A DNA stretch of 64,000 bases from Crossaster papposus (Eukaryota; Echinodermata; Asteroidea; Velatida; Solasteridae), in the NCBI GenBank assembly GCA_037893245.1, contig JBAIAA010000311.1:372001-436000 (forward strand), given 5' to 3'. The stretch's first letter is position 1; every line of letters starts with the position of its first letter. The notes beneath the pieces are model-generated. The model saw nothing but the letters and a program-made list of their open reading frames with translations, was not told the origin of the DNA and did no database searches. The position numbers and the translations under genes were made by a program. This document shows positions 10,877 to 22,146 of the stretch, piece after piece.

Positions 10877-11140
10877 GCTGCGTTCCAATCGCATCGTGTT
10901 TATCGTGTTCACGAGTTCACCAGTCGTATAATGGCGTTCTAATCGCCTGGTAACTCGTGTTCACCAGTGGTGAACTCGAGGTGGATTTTTTTTCTCCATG
11001 TTCACGACTTCATAAACGAATGAATACTCGCGCATGCGTGTTGGTTCATGAACGAGTTCCTAAGCGATAAAGTATGTCCTTACCGCCCGACTAACTCGAC
11101 TGTGCGCGTGCGTCTTGGTGAGTAGCGTTTAGAATGCAAC
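10877..11140. mobile_element. MITE with GCTGCGTTCC-type ends
   Basis: The left end GCTGCGTTCCAATCGC matches the right end read in reverse (GTTGCATTCTAAACGC). The inside has further paired blocks GTGTTCACGAGTTCACC / AACTCGTGTTCACC. About 264 bp, non-coding. Possibly hAT-like from its terminus, but no clear 8-bp target duplication was found. Confidence 0.5.
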
Positions 11141-11331
11141 CCACTCGTGAAAATGGAGAAAGCTACCGAGCTCTGAGAGTTTAAAGGACTTCTGGCCGCG
11201 GTTCAAGATGCTACCCAGGGTAGCAAATTTGTCTCCCAGGTCGTTGCCGCCAAACCGCATGTAACTCGACTTCTTGTTGATGACTGTAATGTTACGAAAT
11301 GGGTACACAATCGAAGATGAAGTCTAAAATA

Positions 11332-11503
11332 TGTTATACATTATTGTTGACTGTTGTGTTGTGGGATGTGACGTTTTGAACGCCTGAGGGCCAGGGACGC
11401 ATAGCACCCGAGGAGAAGCCGGGGGTGCTATATATGCTCCCCCGAAAGTGTTCAAAACATTATATCCCACATCACAACAGTCAACAATTGTTTTTGTTAT
11501 ACC
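11332..11503. mobile_element. Hairpin MITE
   Basis: A 172-bp near-palindrome. The left half has GTTGACTGTTGTG...GGGATGTGACGTTTTGAAC and the right half carries its reverse complement with a few changes. The apex holds AGCACCCGAGG...CGGGGGTGCT. The minus-strand 90-residue frame across it is a by-product. Superfamily not assigned. Confidence 0.65.
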
Positions 11504-11748
11504 TCTGTCTTGAAGCTCAGCTGACATTATGAGGACTGAAGGTACGAAACGTTCAAGTAAACATTCAACGCAAACGAAATGAACTCGACGTATCACGTAC
11601 AGCTGATCGTCTGCTCGTTCGCTGTTCCATACAGTTTACTATCGTCAATAGTGTGTAGGTGAAAATTACGCGGGTACCAATGATATATATCTCACAGAAT
11701 TAGAACAGCAGCCGTGGGATATTACGCCCTGATGTGATATCACACGCT

Positions 11749-11773
11749 GGGGGGGGGGGGGGGGGGGGGGGGG
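11749..11773 (+). repeat. Poly-G run (25 G)
   Basis: Uninterrupted G homopolymer with G-quadruplex potential, between ATCACACGCT and ATGTGTTGTG. Confidence 0.9.
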
Positions 11774-12150
11774 ATGTGTTGTGTTACACAAGGGACACGT
11801 GACCATTCAGTATGCAGTATCCAAGACAGAAGTATATTACAACACAAGTCTTGTTTAATTCCAGCATAGAGCAAGGCTCTATGATTCCAGGAACCAATAA
11901 CATACACACAAATGTTTGTTGATGTTCGAAAAGCTTTACTTTGAGACTTGCGATGACTGATGTTGGGCTTGTCAGGACTGGATGAATATTGCATTATTGT
12001 GAGGTGTTGAGGGGATAGACCGGTGAGGAAGGATTTTTAAGGAATTGTGATGGAACGCTCGGGTCCATAGGAGTCATTATAAACAACATTAATTAGCTGA
12101 TTTTCATGTCGGCAGACGGCTTCAGATACTTTGGCCTATATTACTCATTA

Positions 12151-12362
12151 TGTGACCTGCTCCCACAAAACCATAAGTGTTTTTGTTGAAAGGTGATATA
12201 TTGTTATTTCCTTTTTTTGATTCCCATAGAATCGCGTGTTGGTACCAAATGAAAGCTGAAGATGTTCCTTCTTATTCCTCCATGTGTGTACTAAATGGAA
12301 ATAACAATATCTCACTTTTACAAAAAACACACTTATGTCTGGTTTCGTGGGAGCGGGTCACA
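12151..12362. mobile_element. TA-flanked hairpin MITE (TGTGACC ends)
   Basis: A 212-bp element. TGTGACCTGCTCCCAC at the left matches the right end GTGGGAGCGGGTCACA in reverse, with TA on both outer sides (12149-12150 and 12363-12364). The arms continue with AAGTGTTTTTGTTG and GATATATTGTTATTTCC against their counterparts, so most of the element folds into one hairpin. TA duplication fits a Tc1/mariner-type MITE. The overlapping small frames are shadows. Confidence 0.75.
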
Positions 12363-12732
12363 TATACCCGAAACTTGATAACACCCCGTCCAAGCCATGG
12401 TTTGTAGGTAATTTTAATAAATGCAAAACGATGTCACTTGATTTGAAGTTGGGAACTCTCAATGCTGACACATGCTGGGGTTTTAAGGCATACACCAAAC
12501 TATGGTGGAACTGACTGCTTTTCTTGTGACGAGTGGTTTATATATCGTACATTAAAACAATTTGATGAATTTTGGTACTTTCGGAAATGGTGAAATATGT
12601 CGTACCTTGTTTTTATATTAACATTACATGTATAATGACATTTACACATGAGCTATACTTACACATTTTATATATTCTGAGCTTTTTGCAATGGGTAGTG
12701 TTTTTCTTTGCAATTTTATTTTAAACATTTTA

Positions 12733-15700
12733 CAGATTTAAGATTTTAGCAGACTACGGTCAGTATCGAGTGAGAAAAACAAAATTGAAGTTTTTAACAG
12801 AATAGGCCTACGTACCCAAATTCTGACCAAAAAATCAAACTTCTCAAAATGTTCTCAAATGCTCACATGAGTCACCCAGACTACAGATAATTTTTAGCAG
12901 ACTACGGTCCGTCAGTATCGAGTGAGAAAAACAATATTGAAGTTTTTAACGCAATACCCCAAATTGTGAAAAAGTTTGCCTATCCGGCATCATAAAAAGA
13001 GTCAATTTTGGACCCAAAAAAACAAACGTCTCCAAATGTTCTCCAATGCTCACATGAGTCACCCAGACTACAGATTCAAGATTTTAGCAGACAGTATCGA
13101 GTGAGAAAAATAATATTGAAGTTTTTAAGGGAATACCCCCAATTCGGAAAAAGTTTGCCTATTCGGCATCATCAAAAAAGTCAATTTTGGACCAAAAAAT
13201 TAAACGCATCCAAATGTTCTCAAATGCTCACATGAGTCACCCAGACTACAGATTTAAGATTTTAGCAGACTAGTATCTAGTGAGAAAAACAAAATTGAAG
13301 TTTTTAACAGAATACGTACCCAAATTCTGATCAAAAAATCAAACTTCTCCAAATGTTCTCAAATGCTCACATGAGTCACCCAGACTATAGATTTAAGATT
13401 TTAGCAGACTACGGTCAGTATCGAGTGAGAAAAACAATATTGAAGTTTTTAACGGAATACCCCAAATTCTGAAAAAGTTTGCCTATACGGCATCAGAAAA
13501 AAAGTCAATTTTGGACCCAAAAATTAAACGTATCCAAATGTTCTCAAATGCTCACATGAGTCACCCACACTACAGAATCAAGATTTTAGCAGACAACAGT
13601 CAGTATCGAGTGAGAAAAACGATATTGAAGTTTTTAACGCAATACCCCAAATTGTGAAAAAGTTTGCCTATCCGGCATCATAAAAAGAGTCAATTTTGGA
13701 CCCAAAAATCAAACGTCTCCAAATGTTCTCAAAGGCTCACATAAGTCACCCAGACTACAGATTTAAGATTTTAGCAGACTACGGTCAGTATCGAGTGAGA
13801 AAAACAAAATTGAAGTTTTTAACAGAATACGTAGGCCTACCCAAATTCTGACCAAAAAATAAAACTTCTCCAAATGTTCTCAAATGCTCACATGAGTCAC
13901 CCAGACTACAGATTCAAGATTTTAGCAGACTACGGTCAGTATCGAGTGAGAAAAACAATATTGAAGTTTTTAACGGAATACCCCAAATTCTGAAAAAGTT
14001 TGCCTATCCGCGCATCATAAAAAAAAGTCAATTTTGGACCCAAAAATCAAACGTCTCCAAATGTTCTCAAATGCTCACATGAGTCACCCAGACTACAGAT
14101 TTAAGATTTTAGCAGACTACGGTCAGTATCGAGTGAGAAAAACAAAATTCTGACCAAAAAATCAAACTTCTCAAAATGTTCTCAAATGCTCACATGAGTC
14201 ACCCAGACTACAGATTCAAGATTTTAGCAGACTACGGTCAGTATCGAGTGAGAAAAACAATATTGAAGTTTTTAACGGAATACCCCAAATTCTGAAAAAG
14301 TTTGCCTAGTATCCGGCATCATAAAAAAGTCAATTTTGAACCCAAAAATTAAACATATCCAAATGTTCTCAAATGCTCACATGAGTCACCCAGACTACAG
14401 ATTTAAGATTTTAGCAGACAACAGTCAGTATCGAGTGAGAAAAACGATATTGAAGTTTTTAACGCAATACCCCAAATTGTGAAAAAGTTTGCCTATCCGG
14501 CATCATAAAAAGAGTCAATTCTGACCCAAAAATCAAACGTCTCTAAATGTTGTCAAATGCTCACATGAGTCACCCACACTACGGATTCAAGATTTTAGCA
14601 GACAACGGTCAGTATCGAGTGAGAAAAACAATATTGAAGTTTTTAACGGAATACCCCAAATTCTGAAAAAGTTTGCCTATCCGGCACCATCAAAAAAGTC
14701 AATTTTGGACCCAAAAATCAAACGTCTCTAAATGTTGTCAAATGCTCACATGAGTCACCCAGACTACAGATTTAAGATTTTAGCGGACTACGGTCAGTAT
14801 CGAGTGAGAAAAACAATATTGAAGTTTTTAACAGAATACCCAAAATTATGACCAAAAAATCAAAATTTTCAAAATGTTCTCAAATGCTCACATGAGTCAC
14901 CCAGACTACAGATTCAAGATTTTAGCAGACTACGGTCAGTATCGAGTGAGAAAAACAATATTGAAGTTTTTAACGGAATACCCCAAATTCTGAAAAAGTT
15001 TGCCTATCCGGCATCATAAAAAAAGTCAATTTTGGACCCAAAAATTAAACGTATAAAATGCTCACATGAGTCACCCACACTACAGAATCAAGATTTTAGC
15101 AGACTACGGTCAGTATCGAGTGAGAAAAACAATATTGAAGTTTTTAACAGAATACGTACCCAAATTCTGATCAAAAAATCAAACTTCTCCAAATGTTCTC
15201 AAATGCTCACATGAGTCACCCAGACTATAGATTTAAGATTTTAGCAGACTACGGTCAGTATCGAGTGAGAAAAACAAAATTGAAGTTTTTAACAGAATAC
15301 GTACCCAAATTCTGACCAAAAAATCAAACTTCTCCAAATGTTCTCAAATGCTCACATGAGTCACCCAGACTGCAGATTCAAGATTTTAGCAGACTACGGT
15401 CAGTATCGAGTGAGAAAAACAATATTGAAGTTTTTAACGGAATACCCCAAATTCTGAAAAAGTTTGCCTATACGGCATCAGAAAAAAAGTCAATTTTGGA
15501 CCCAAAAATTTAACGTATCCAAATGTTCTCAAATGCTCACATGAGTCACCCACACTACAGAATCAAGATTTTAGCAGACAACAGTCAGTATCGAGTGAGA
15601 AAAACGATATTGAAGTTTTTAACGCAATACCCCAAATTGTGAAAAAGTTTGCCTATCCGGCATCATAAAAAGAGTCAATTTTGGACCCAAAAATCAAACG

Positions 15701-18028
15701 TCTCCAAATGTTCTCAAATGCTCACATGAGTCACCCAGACTACAGATTTAAGATTTTAGCAGACTACGGTCAGTATCGAGTGAGAAAAACAAAATTGAAG
15801 TTTTTAACAGAATACGTAGGCCTACCCAAATTCTGACCAAAAAATAAAACTTCTCCAAATGTTCTCAAATGCTCACATGAGTCACCCAGACTACAGATTC
15901 AAGATTTTAGCAGACTACGGTCAGTATCGAGTGAGAAAAACAATATTGAAGTTTTTAACGGAATACCCCAAATTCTGAAAAAGTTTGCCTATCCGCGCAT
16001 CATAAAAAAAAGTCAATTTTGGACCCAAAAATCAAACGTCTCCAAATGTTCTCAAATGCTCACATGAGTCACCCAGACTACAGATTTAAGATTTTAGCAG
16101 ACTACGGTCAGTATCGAGTGAGAAAAACAAAATTGAAGTTTTTAACAGAATACGTACCCAAATTCTGACCAAAAAATCAAACTTCTCAAAATGTTCTCAA
16201 ATGCTCACATGAGTCACCCAGACTACAGATTCAAGATTTTAGCAGACTACGGTCAGTATCGAGTGAGAAAAACAATATTGAAGTTTTTAACGGAATACCC
16301 CAAATTCTGAAAAAGTTTGCCTATCCGGCATCATAAAAAAGTCAATTTTGAACCCAAAAATTAAACATATCCAAATGTTCTCAAATGCTCACATGAGTCA
16401 CCCAGACTACAGATTTAAGATTTTAGCAGACAACAGTCAGTATCGAGTGAGAAAAACGATATTGAAGTTTTTAACGCAATACCCCAAATTGTGAAAAAGT
16501 TTGCCTATCCGGCATCATAAAAAGAGTCAATTCTGACCCAAAAATCAAACGTCTCTAAATGTTGTCAAATGCTCACATGAGTCACCCACACTACGGATTC
16601 AAGATTTTAGCAGACAACGGTCAGTATCGAGTGAGAAAAACAATATTGAAGTTTTTAACGGAATACCCCAAATTCTGAAAAAGTTTGCCTATCCGGCACC
16701 ATCAAAAAAGTCAATTTTGGACCCAAAAATCAAACGTCTCTGTTGTCAAATGCTCACATGAGTCACCCAGACTACAGATTTAAGATTTTAGCGGACTACG
16801 GTCAGTATCGAGTGAGAAAAACAATATTGAAGTTTTTAACAGAATACCCAAAATTATGACCAAAAAATCAAAATTTTCAAAATGTTCTCAAATGCTCACA
16901 TGAGTCACCCAGACTACAGATTCAAGATTTTAGCAGACTACGGTCAGTATCGAGTGAGAAAAACAATATTGAAGTTTTTAACGGAATACCCCAAATTCTG
17001 AAAAAGTTTGCCTATCCGGCATCATAAAAAAAGTCAATTTTGGACCCAAAAATTAAACGTATAAAATGCTCACATGAGTCACCCACACTACAGAATCAAG
17101 ATTTTAGCAGACTACGGTCAGTATCGAGTTAGAAAAACAATGTTGAAGTTTTCAACGGAATACCCCAAATTGTGAAAAAGTTTGCCTATCCGGCATCATA
17201 AAAAGAGTCAATTTTGGACCCAAAAATCAAACGTCTCCAAATGTTCTCAAATGCTCACATGAGTCACCCAGACTACAGATTTAAGATTTTAGCAGACTAA
17301 GGTCAGTATCGAGTGAGAAAAACAAAATTGAAGTTTTTAACAGAATACGTACCCAAATTCTGACCAAAAAATCAAACTTCTCAAAATGTTCTCAAATGCT
17401 CACATGAGTCACCCAGACTACAGATTCAAGATTTTAGCAGACTACGGTCAGTATCGAGTGAGAAAAACAATATTGAAGTTTTTAACGGAATACCCCAAAT
17501 TCTGAAAAAGTTTGCCTATCCGGCATCATAAAAAAGTCAATTTTGGACCCAAAAATTAAACATATCCAAATGTTCTCAAATGCTCACATGAGTCACCCAC
17601 ACTGTAGAATCAAGATTTTAGCAGACAACAGTCAGTATCGAGTGAGAAAAACGATATTGAAGTTTTTAACGCAATACCCCAAATTGTGAAAAAGTTTGCC
17701 TATCCGGCATCATAAAAAGAGTCAATTCTGACCCAAAAATCAAACGTCTCTAAATGTTGTCAAATGCTCACATGAGTCACCCAGACTACTACGGTCAGTA
17801 TCGAGTGAGAAAAACGATATTGAAGTTTTTAACGCAATACCCCAAATTCTGAAAAAGTTTGCCTATATCCGCGCATCATCAAAAAAGTCAATTTTGGACC
17901 CAAAAATCAAACGTCTCTAAATGTTGTCAAATGCTCACATGAGTCACCCAGACTACAGATTCAAGATTTTAGCAGACTACGGTCAGTATCGAGTGAGAAA
18001 AATAATATTGAAGTTTTTAACGGAATAC
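12733..18028 (+). repeat. Satellite array, about 30 monomers of about 140-185 bp
   Basis: Head-to-tail array in which nearly every monomer contains AAGATTTTAGCAGACTACGG, CAGTATCGAGTGAGAAAAAC and GCTCACATGAGTCACCCA. Two main monomer types are mixed. A longer one has CCCCAAATTCTGAAAAAG and a TTTGCCTATCCGGCATCA block. A shorter one has AACAGAATACGTACCC and goes straight to ACCAAAAAATCAAACTTC. No coding. The array ends abruptly at about 18028 in unrelated sequence. Confidence 0.95.
13390..17135 (+). repeat. Higher-order duplication inside the satellite
   Basis: The block at about 13390-15130 recurs at about 15375-17135. Rare variants recur at a fixed offset: CCTATACGGCATCAGAAA (13482/15467), GTAGGCCTACCC (13831/15816) and CCTATCCGCGCATC (14002/15987), all 1985 bp apart. 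After a 27-bp gap in the first block (near 14148, between two AAAATT repeats) the offset becomes 2012. After a 4-bp gap in the second (near 16740) it is 2008. This is one recent duplication of about eleven monomers. Confidence 0.85.
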
Positions 18029-18717
18029 GTACAGCCCTAGCCCTACGGACCTTTTGTGCAATTTGGGGACCAGCATTTGGGCAAGTATAAAACATACATG
18101 TGGGGACTAGTATGTGTTCTTACAGCAAATTAAGGACCGATTTTTTTAATATAGGAATTTACATAGGAATTAACAATTATATTTAAAATTAAGGAATATT
18201 TACAATCGACGGACGGTATTTTACCATATAGTGTGAAAATGGCAGCATAATTCTTAACCAGTGGATAATTTTTTAAGTTTTCCCTAACTGACTCCAAAGC
18301 ATGGGTGTGTGTGCGTGTGGGGGGGGGGGGGGGGGGGGGGGGGGGGGTGTATATGCAGGTTTTATTTTACAAGCAGGTGATATAAGGGCCAAATGCGACA
18401 TTTTGGAGGTCAAACATAATTATGTGTATTGTGTGCAATTCGGAGACCAAACAAACATGCATGGTTGGTGCAATTTGGAGACCTTACACAACATGTGTAA
18501 TGTGCGCAATTTAGGGACCAAACAAGCATGCGTGGTTGATGCAATTAGAGGACCTAACAAATATTGTGTGTATTGTGTTCAATTCCAGACCAAAAACTAT
18601 ATGTGTACAATCCATAATAATTATATGCATTAATTTTATTCAAATAAATGGAACTTTTAAAATTTCCGAAGTTGTCCGAAACTTAAAAAGTGACGATTTA
18701 ACCATTATGGCCATTAA
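18029..18717 (+). repeat. Degenerate GTGCAATTTGGGGACC repeats
   Basis: Imperfect repeats of about 60-75 bp with GTGCAATTTGGGGACCAAACAAGCATG-type content at about 18055-18110 and 18425-18610, plus unrelated AT-rich filler. It includes a 29-G run at 18319-18347. Small frames here are repeat by-products. A diverged second copy is at about 19770-19985. Confidence 0.6.
18319..18347 (+). repeat. Poly-G run (29 G)
   Basis: Homopolymer preceded by GTGTGTGTGCGTGTG. Potential G-quadruplex. Confidence 0.9.
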
Positions 18718-18951
18718 CCAGTTCGCGCCGGGATTATTTTAACATCGCCGAGCCCACGGGCGGGATTATTTTTAACGAAACTCGATCCGAAGCGGGTTCA
18801 GGCTGATAGTGCCGGGAAGCACACCCACGCATTTCCGGCCTTGCTCGCTGCTGACATACATTTCCGAACTTGAACTTGGCGTGTTTATGCGTCATCCGTT
18901 TTGAATTTGGGGAAATTTTTGCGTTTATATACGTCATCCGGCGCGAACTGG
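18718..18951 (+). mobile_element. TTAA-flanked MITE (CCAGTTCGCG family), copy C
   Basis: A 234-bp copy with TTAA at 18714-18717 and 18952-18955 and TIRs CCAGTTCGCGCCGG. The surrounding sequence (ACCATTATGGCC before, AAGAAAACATTATAAATTG after) occurs without the insert at about 20093-20127, an empty-site paralogue. Confidence 0.9.
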
Positions 18952-18955
18952 TTAA

Positions 18956-20820
18956 GAAAACATTATAAATTGAAAAAAATGCAAATTTATTGTTCAAGTA
19001 ATTTCTATGTTCTCATGTTTAACTCGCCGAAATTGCAAGTCGTCATAATTATGGTTCACAGGGCCGACTGGCTTATTATTTCTTATCCCTTTATTGATAA
19101 TCAATTGATATTTTTTGTATATGAATACAATTCACCCAATGGATTTGAATAATTAGTGGCGAGATGTAAGGGACTTTTTCAAAACAGAATAAACTGTGAT
19201 AGTCTCGATCGCGGCGCGATATGCTGCTCATAATTACATTATTAAGAAAATAAGAAGAACAACTGGTGCTCTTTTGTTGGCAAAAATCCATCGTAGTACT
19301 TCAATAAAGTTGATAATTAAATCCCACGAATCTTCCCTGAATAAGCAAACTGTAAAAGCTACTATAATGGAGATATACAGATTAAGTTTGTTTCAAAATT
19401 ACAAAAACATTGTTGGTGTCGGGGTCAGTACCGGCGCTCTCAGGATTCGTTAATAGAAAGGGGTCACAAGCAAATTGCACACAGAACCCTCGGACAGGTC
19501 TGTCTGCAGGCGATTGAGTGAGGTGGAGGCAGGTAACATTTTACGGGGGGGGGGGGGGGGGGGGGGGGGGGGAGGGGGGGGGGGAGGGGGGGGGGGGGGG
19601 GGGTAGGGTTAGGTCAAACATGGCCCCTTCAAAAATAAATATTTCTCTGATGTTTTCTCTTTTCGCATTTTTATTCATTTCCCCCCACGATAAAACAAAC
19701 ACCAATAAACAACAGAATAGTTGGGGTTGGGCGTGGCTCGCCCCCAAGGAACCCACCATTTGGTAAGTGCAATTGTAGATCAAACAAACATAATTATGTG
19801 TACCGGTATAGTGTACATTGGGGACCAAACAAACATACATTGTTGGTGCAATTTGGAGACCTTACAAATTATATGTGTATTGTGTGCAATTTGGGGACCA
19901 AACAAGCATGCGTGGTTGATGCAATTAGAGGACCTAACAAATATTATGTGTAATGTGTGCAATTCCGGGACCAAATGTTAACGCCCTCTCGCGATTGCCG
20001 TGTTGAACACAAATATATGCATTCTTTATTATTCGATTAAATTGAAATTTAAATATTTCCGAAGTTGTCCGAAACTTTCAAACTGATGATTTAACCATTT
20101 ATGGCCGCAAAGAAAACATTATAAATTGGAAAAAATGCGATCAGCTAATATTTATTTGTCAAGTCAATTCCATTTTCTGTGTAAATCGCGGCAAAAACAC
20201 CATGTATACAACGATTCTTCATGTTTGTCAGAGGGGTTCGCAATGCCGCCTGGCTCATTCATTCTCGCCCTTAAAATGATAATTAATGACTATTTTTCTT
20301 TATGGAATGTTCATTTACTAAAACAATAATAAAGTGGAAGTAGGCCTAAAAAAAAAATCAGTAATAAATACATAATATTATTATTGTTGTATTTGCGGAA
20401 ACGCAACATGCAATAGCTCTCCCGGCATTAGTCTGTGGAGGCGACTCACACTTATTCATAACCAGACAGGTGTCTGGATGTAATAGGGGGAGGGGGAGGG
20501 GGTATTTTATGGGGTTTTAGGGGTTGGTCAAACATGCACCCCCTCAACAATGTTCATGGGCCGGTGGGGAGGGTTGGTGGCGATTTCAAATTACAAAATA
20601 GGGAAAAACCCATTATGTGACTTGGGGGAAAAGATGTTTCCCCCAAAATACTGTGTCCTTTCCACAGATCTGAAAATTAACATAGAACAGGGCTGTTATA
20701 GATGGATGTGTGTCATATTACCAAGTTCATAAACAAAAGAAGTCTCTTGCTAGAAGCATTTTTTTCCTATAGAAATCTCAATGGAACGACCAGGGGGAGG
20801 GGGGGGGGGGACTTTCGGTG
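18956..20820 (+). repeat. Degenerate duplicated block with G-rich tracts
   Basis: Parts of this stretch are diverged repeats of each other. AAAACATTATAAATTG occurs at about 18957 and 20113. A G-rich tract followed by GGTCAAACATG occurs at about 19545-19620 and 20490-20535. GTGCAATTTGGAGACC repeats at about 19770-19985 match 18425-18610. No gene is recognised. Probably an old duplicated transposon remnant. Confidence 0.45.
19545..19603 (+). repeat. G tract, 59 bases almost all G
   Basis: Long G tract interrupted only by two A residues. Strong G-quadruplex potential. Both frames that read through it (poly-Gly and poly-Pro) are artefacts. Confidence 0.9.
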
Positions 20821-21015
20821 TCACAATACGGCTATTTCAACTCTCCGAACAAAATCAATTTGAAGCACATACAACGTATTCAATTAAAAGCAAATCAAAA
20901 GTTTTTCATTTATTTACTTTTTAAAATCAAGTTTTGCAATGAACAACCCAACTGTACTTGCAATGCATTACTTTATTCCACAAAACAGAAAAAATACCAT
21001 ACTCTGGAGTTAAAA

Positions 21016-21388
21016 CTAGTGCTGCTTCTTTACGATTAATTTTGTAACAGAGTAACCGTATTATTCTATGTTCGATTAATAAGTTACCCGAACCGAAATA
21101 CCTAACATATATATTTGCGTAATGGCACACCAGCCATCAAATTTTAAGACATTTCTCACTGAGTTGTTCGGTACATATACTTCAGCGGGCCCGCGGCCAT
21201 CTTGCAATGCGACGACAATTTAAAACTATCATCGTCCGAGGTACACTTTGTATGTAGCCATCGCAAGCTTTTATAAAAAAACCGGAAGCTTCAAATTTTT
21301 CAAAGTCGTTTACGGATAACTGAACTGAAAAAAAACCCAGAGTAATGGTATTGTTTTTCGGTTAACCGAATAATCGTTGCAGCACTAG
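21016..21388. mobile_element. MITE with CTAGTGCTGC ends (hAT-like)
   Basis: CTAGTGCTGC...TACGATTAAT at the left is inverted at the right as AATAATCGTTGCAGCACTAG. About 373 bp without coding. TAGTGCTGCAACGATTA-type termini are typical of hAT MITEs from general knowledge, but an exact 8-bp target duplication is not evident. It lies just before the first Helitron-like element. Confidence 0.55.
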
Positions 21389-21414
21389 AAAACAATAGTA
21401 AAAATAATATAAAA

Positions 21415-22125
21415 CTAGACATGTGTTTGTGGACAAACACAGAGCTGTTTCGAGTGTCTTACATTACTTTCAATATGTGTGTGTGATGGTCTATGTGTGT
21501 GCCAAGTCTCAAGTCGATCGGATTGACCAAACTGTCAAAGTCAATAGTCTAAAGAAAAACGTGTACAAAACCTATGGGGGAAAAATTGAACCTTTAACGT
21601 GAGGTCACATGACCTTGAATGACGCAATCGTGCCGAATTTCTTCCAGAACCATATGTGAGTGATGTTCTAAAGGTATGCCAAGTCTCAAGTCGATCGGAT
21701 TTACCAAAGTGCCAAAGTCAATAGTCTGAAGAAAAACGTGTACAAAATCTATGGGGAAATAATTTGCACCTTTAACGTCACGTCACGTGACCTTGAATGA
21801 CGCAATCGTACCGAATTTCTTCAAGAGCCATCTATGGGTGGTGTTCTAAGTATATGCCAAGTTTCAAGCCCGTCGGATATACCAAAGTGTCAAAGTCAAT
21901 AGTCTGAAGAAAAACGTGTACAAAACCTATGGGGAAATTTTTACCTTTAACATGACGTCACGTGACCTTGAATGACGTAATCGCGACGAATTTCTTCTAG
22001 GACCGTCCTTGGGTGGTTGTCTAAATGTATGCCAAGTCTCAAGTCGATCGGATTCATTAAAGTGTCAAAGTGTATTGGCTGAAAAAACGTGTACAAATCC
22101 TATGGGGAAAAGTCTGAAAGTGGGA
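21415..22125 (-). mobile_element. Helitron-like element L1 (family A)
   Basis: Reverse-strand element. Its 3' end on the plus strand reads CTAGACATGTGTTTGTGG and contains the hairpin TGTTTGTGGACAAACA about 8 bases inside the CTAG. Its 5' end reads TCCCACTTTCAGAC on the minus strand. Between lie four core units of about 178 bp, each with CGTGTACAAA...CCTATGGGG and CACGTGACCTTGAATGACG. No Rep/helicase coding is present, so it is non-autonomous. Confidence 0.75.
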
Positions 22126-22146
22126 AAAAAAAAAAAAAAAAAAAAA

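Noticed and set aside
11151-11319. Possible coding remnant (EFKGLLAAVQDATQGSKF and onward) after an early stop
   Set aside because: Short, interrupted, no recognisable domain, and wedged between two MITEs. Insufficient to call a gene.
12733-18028. CRISPR-like regular repeats
   Set aside because: Units are long (about 140-185 bp) and contiguous, without unique spacers, in a eukaryotic context; this is satellite DNA.
18301-18633. 110-residue frame with poly-Gly
   Set aside because: Created by the G run and the GTGCAATTTGG repeats.
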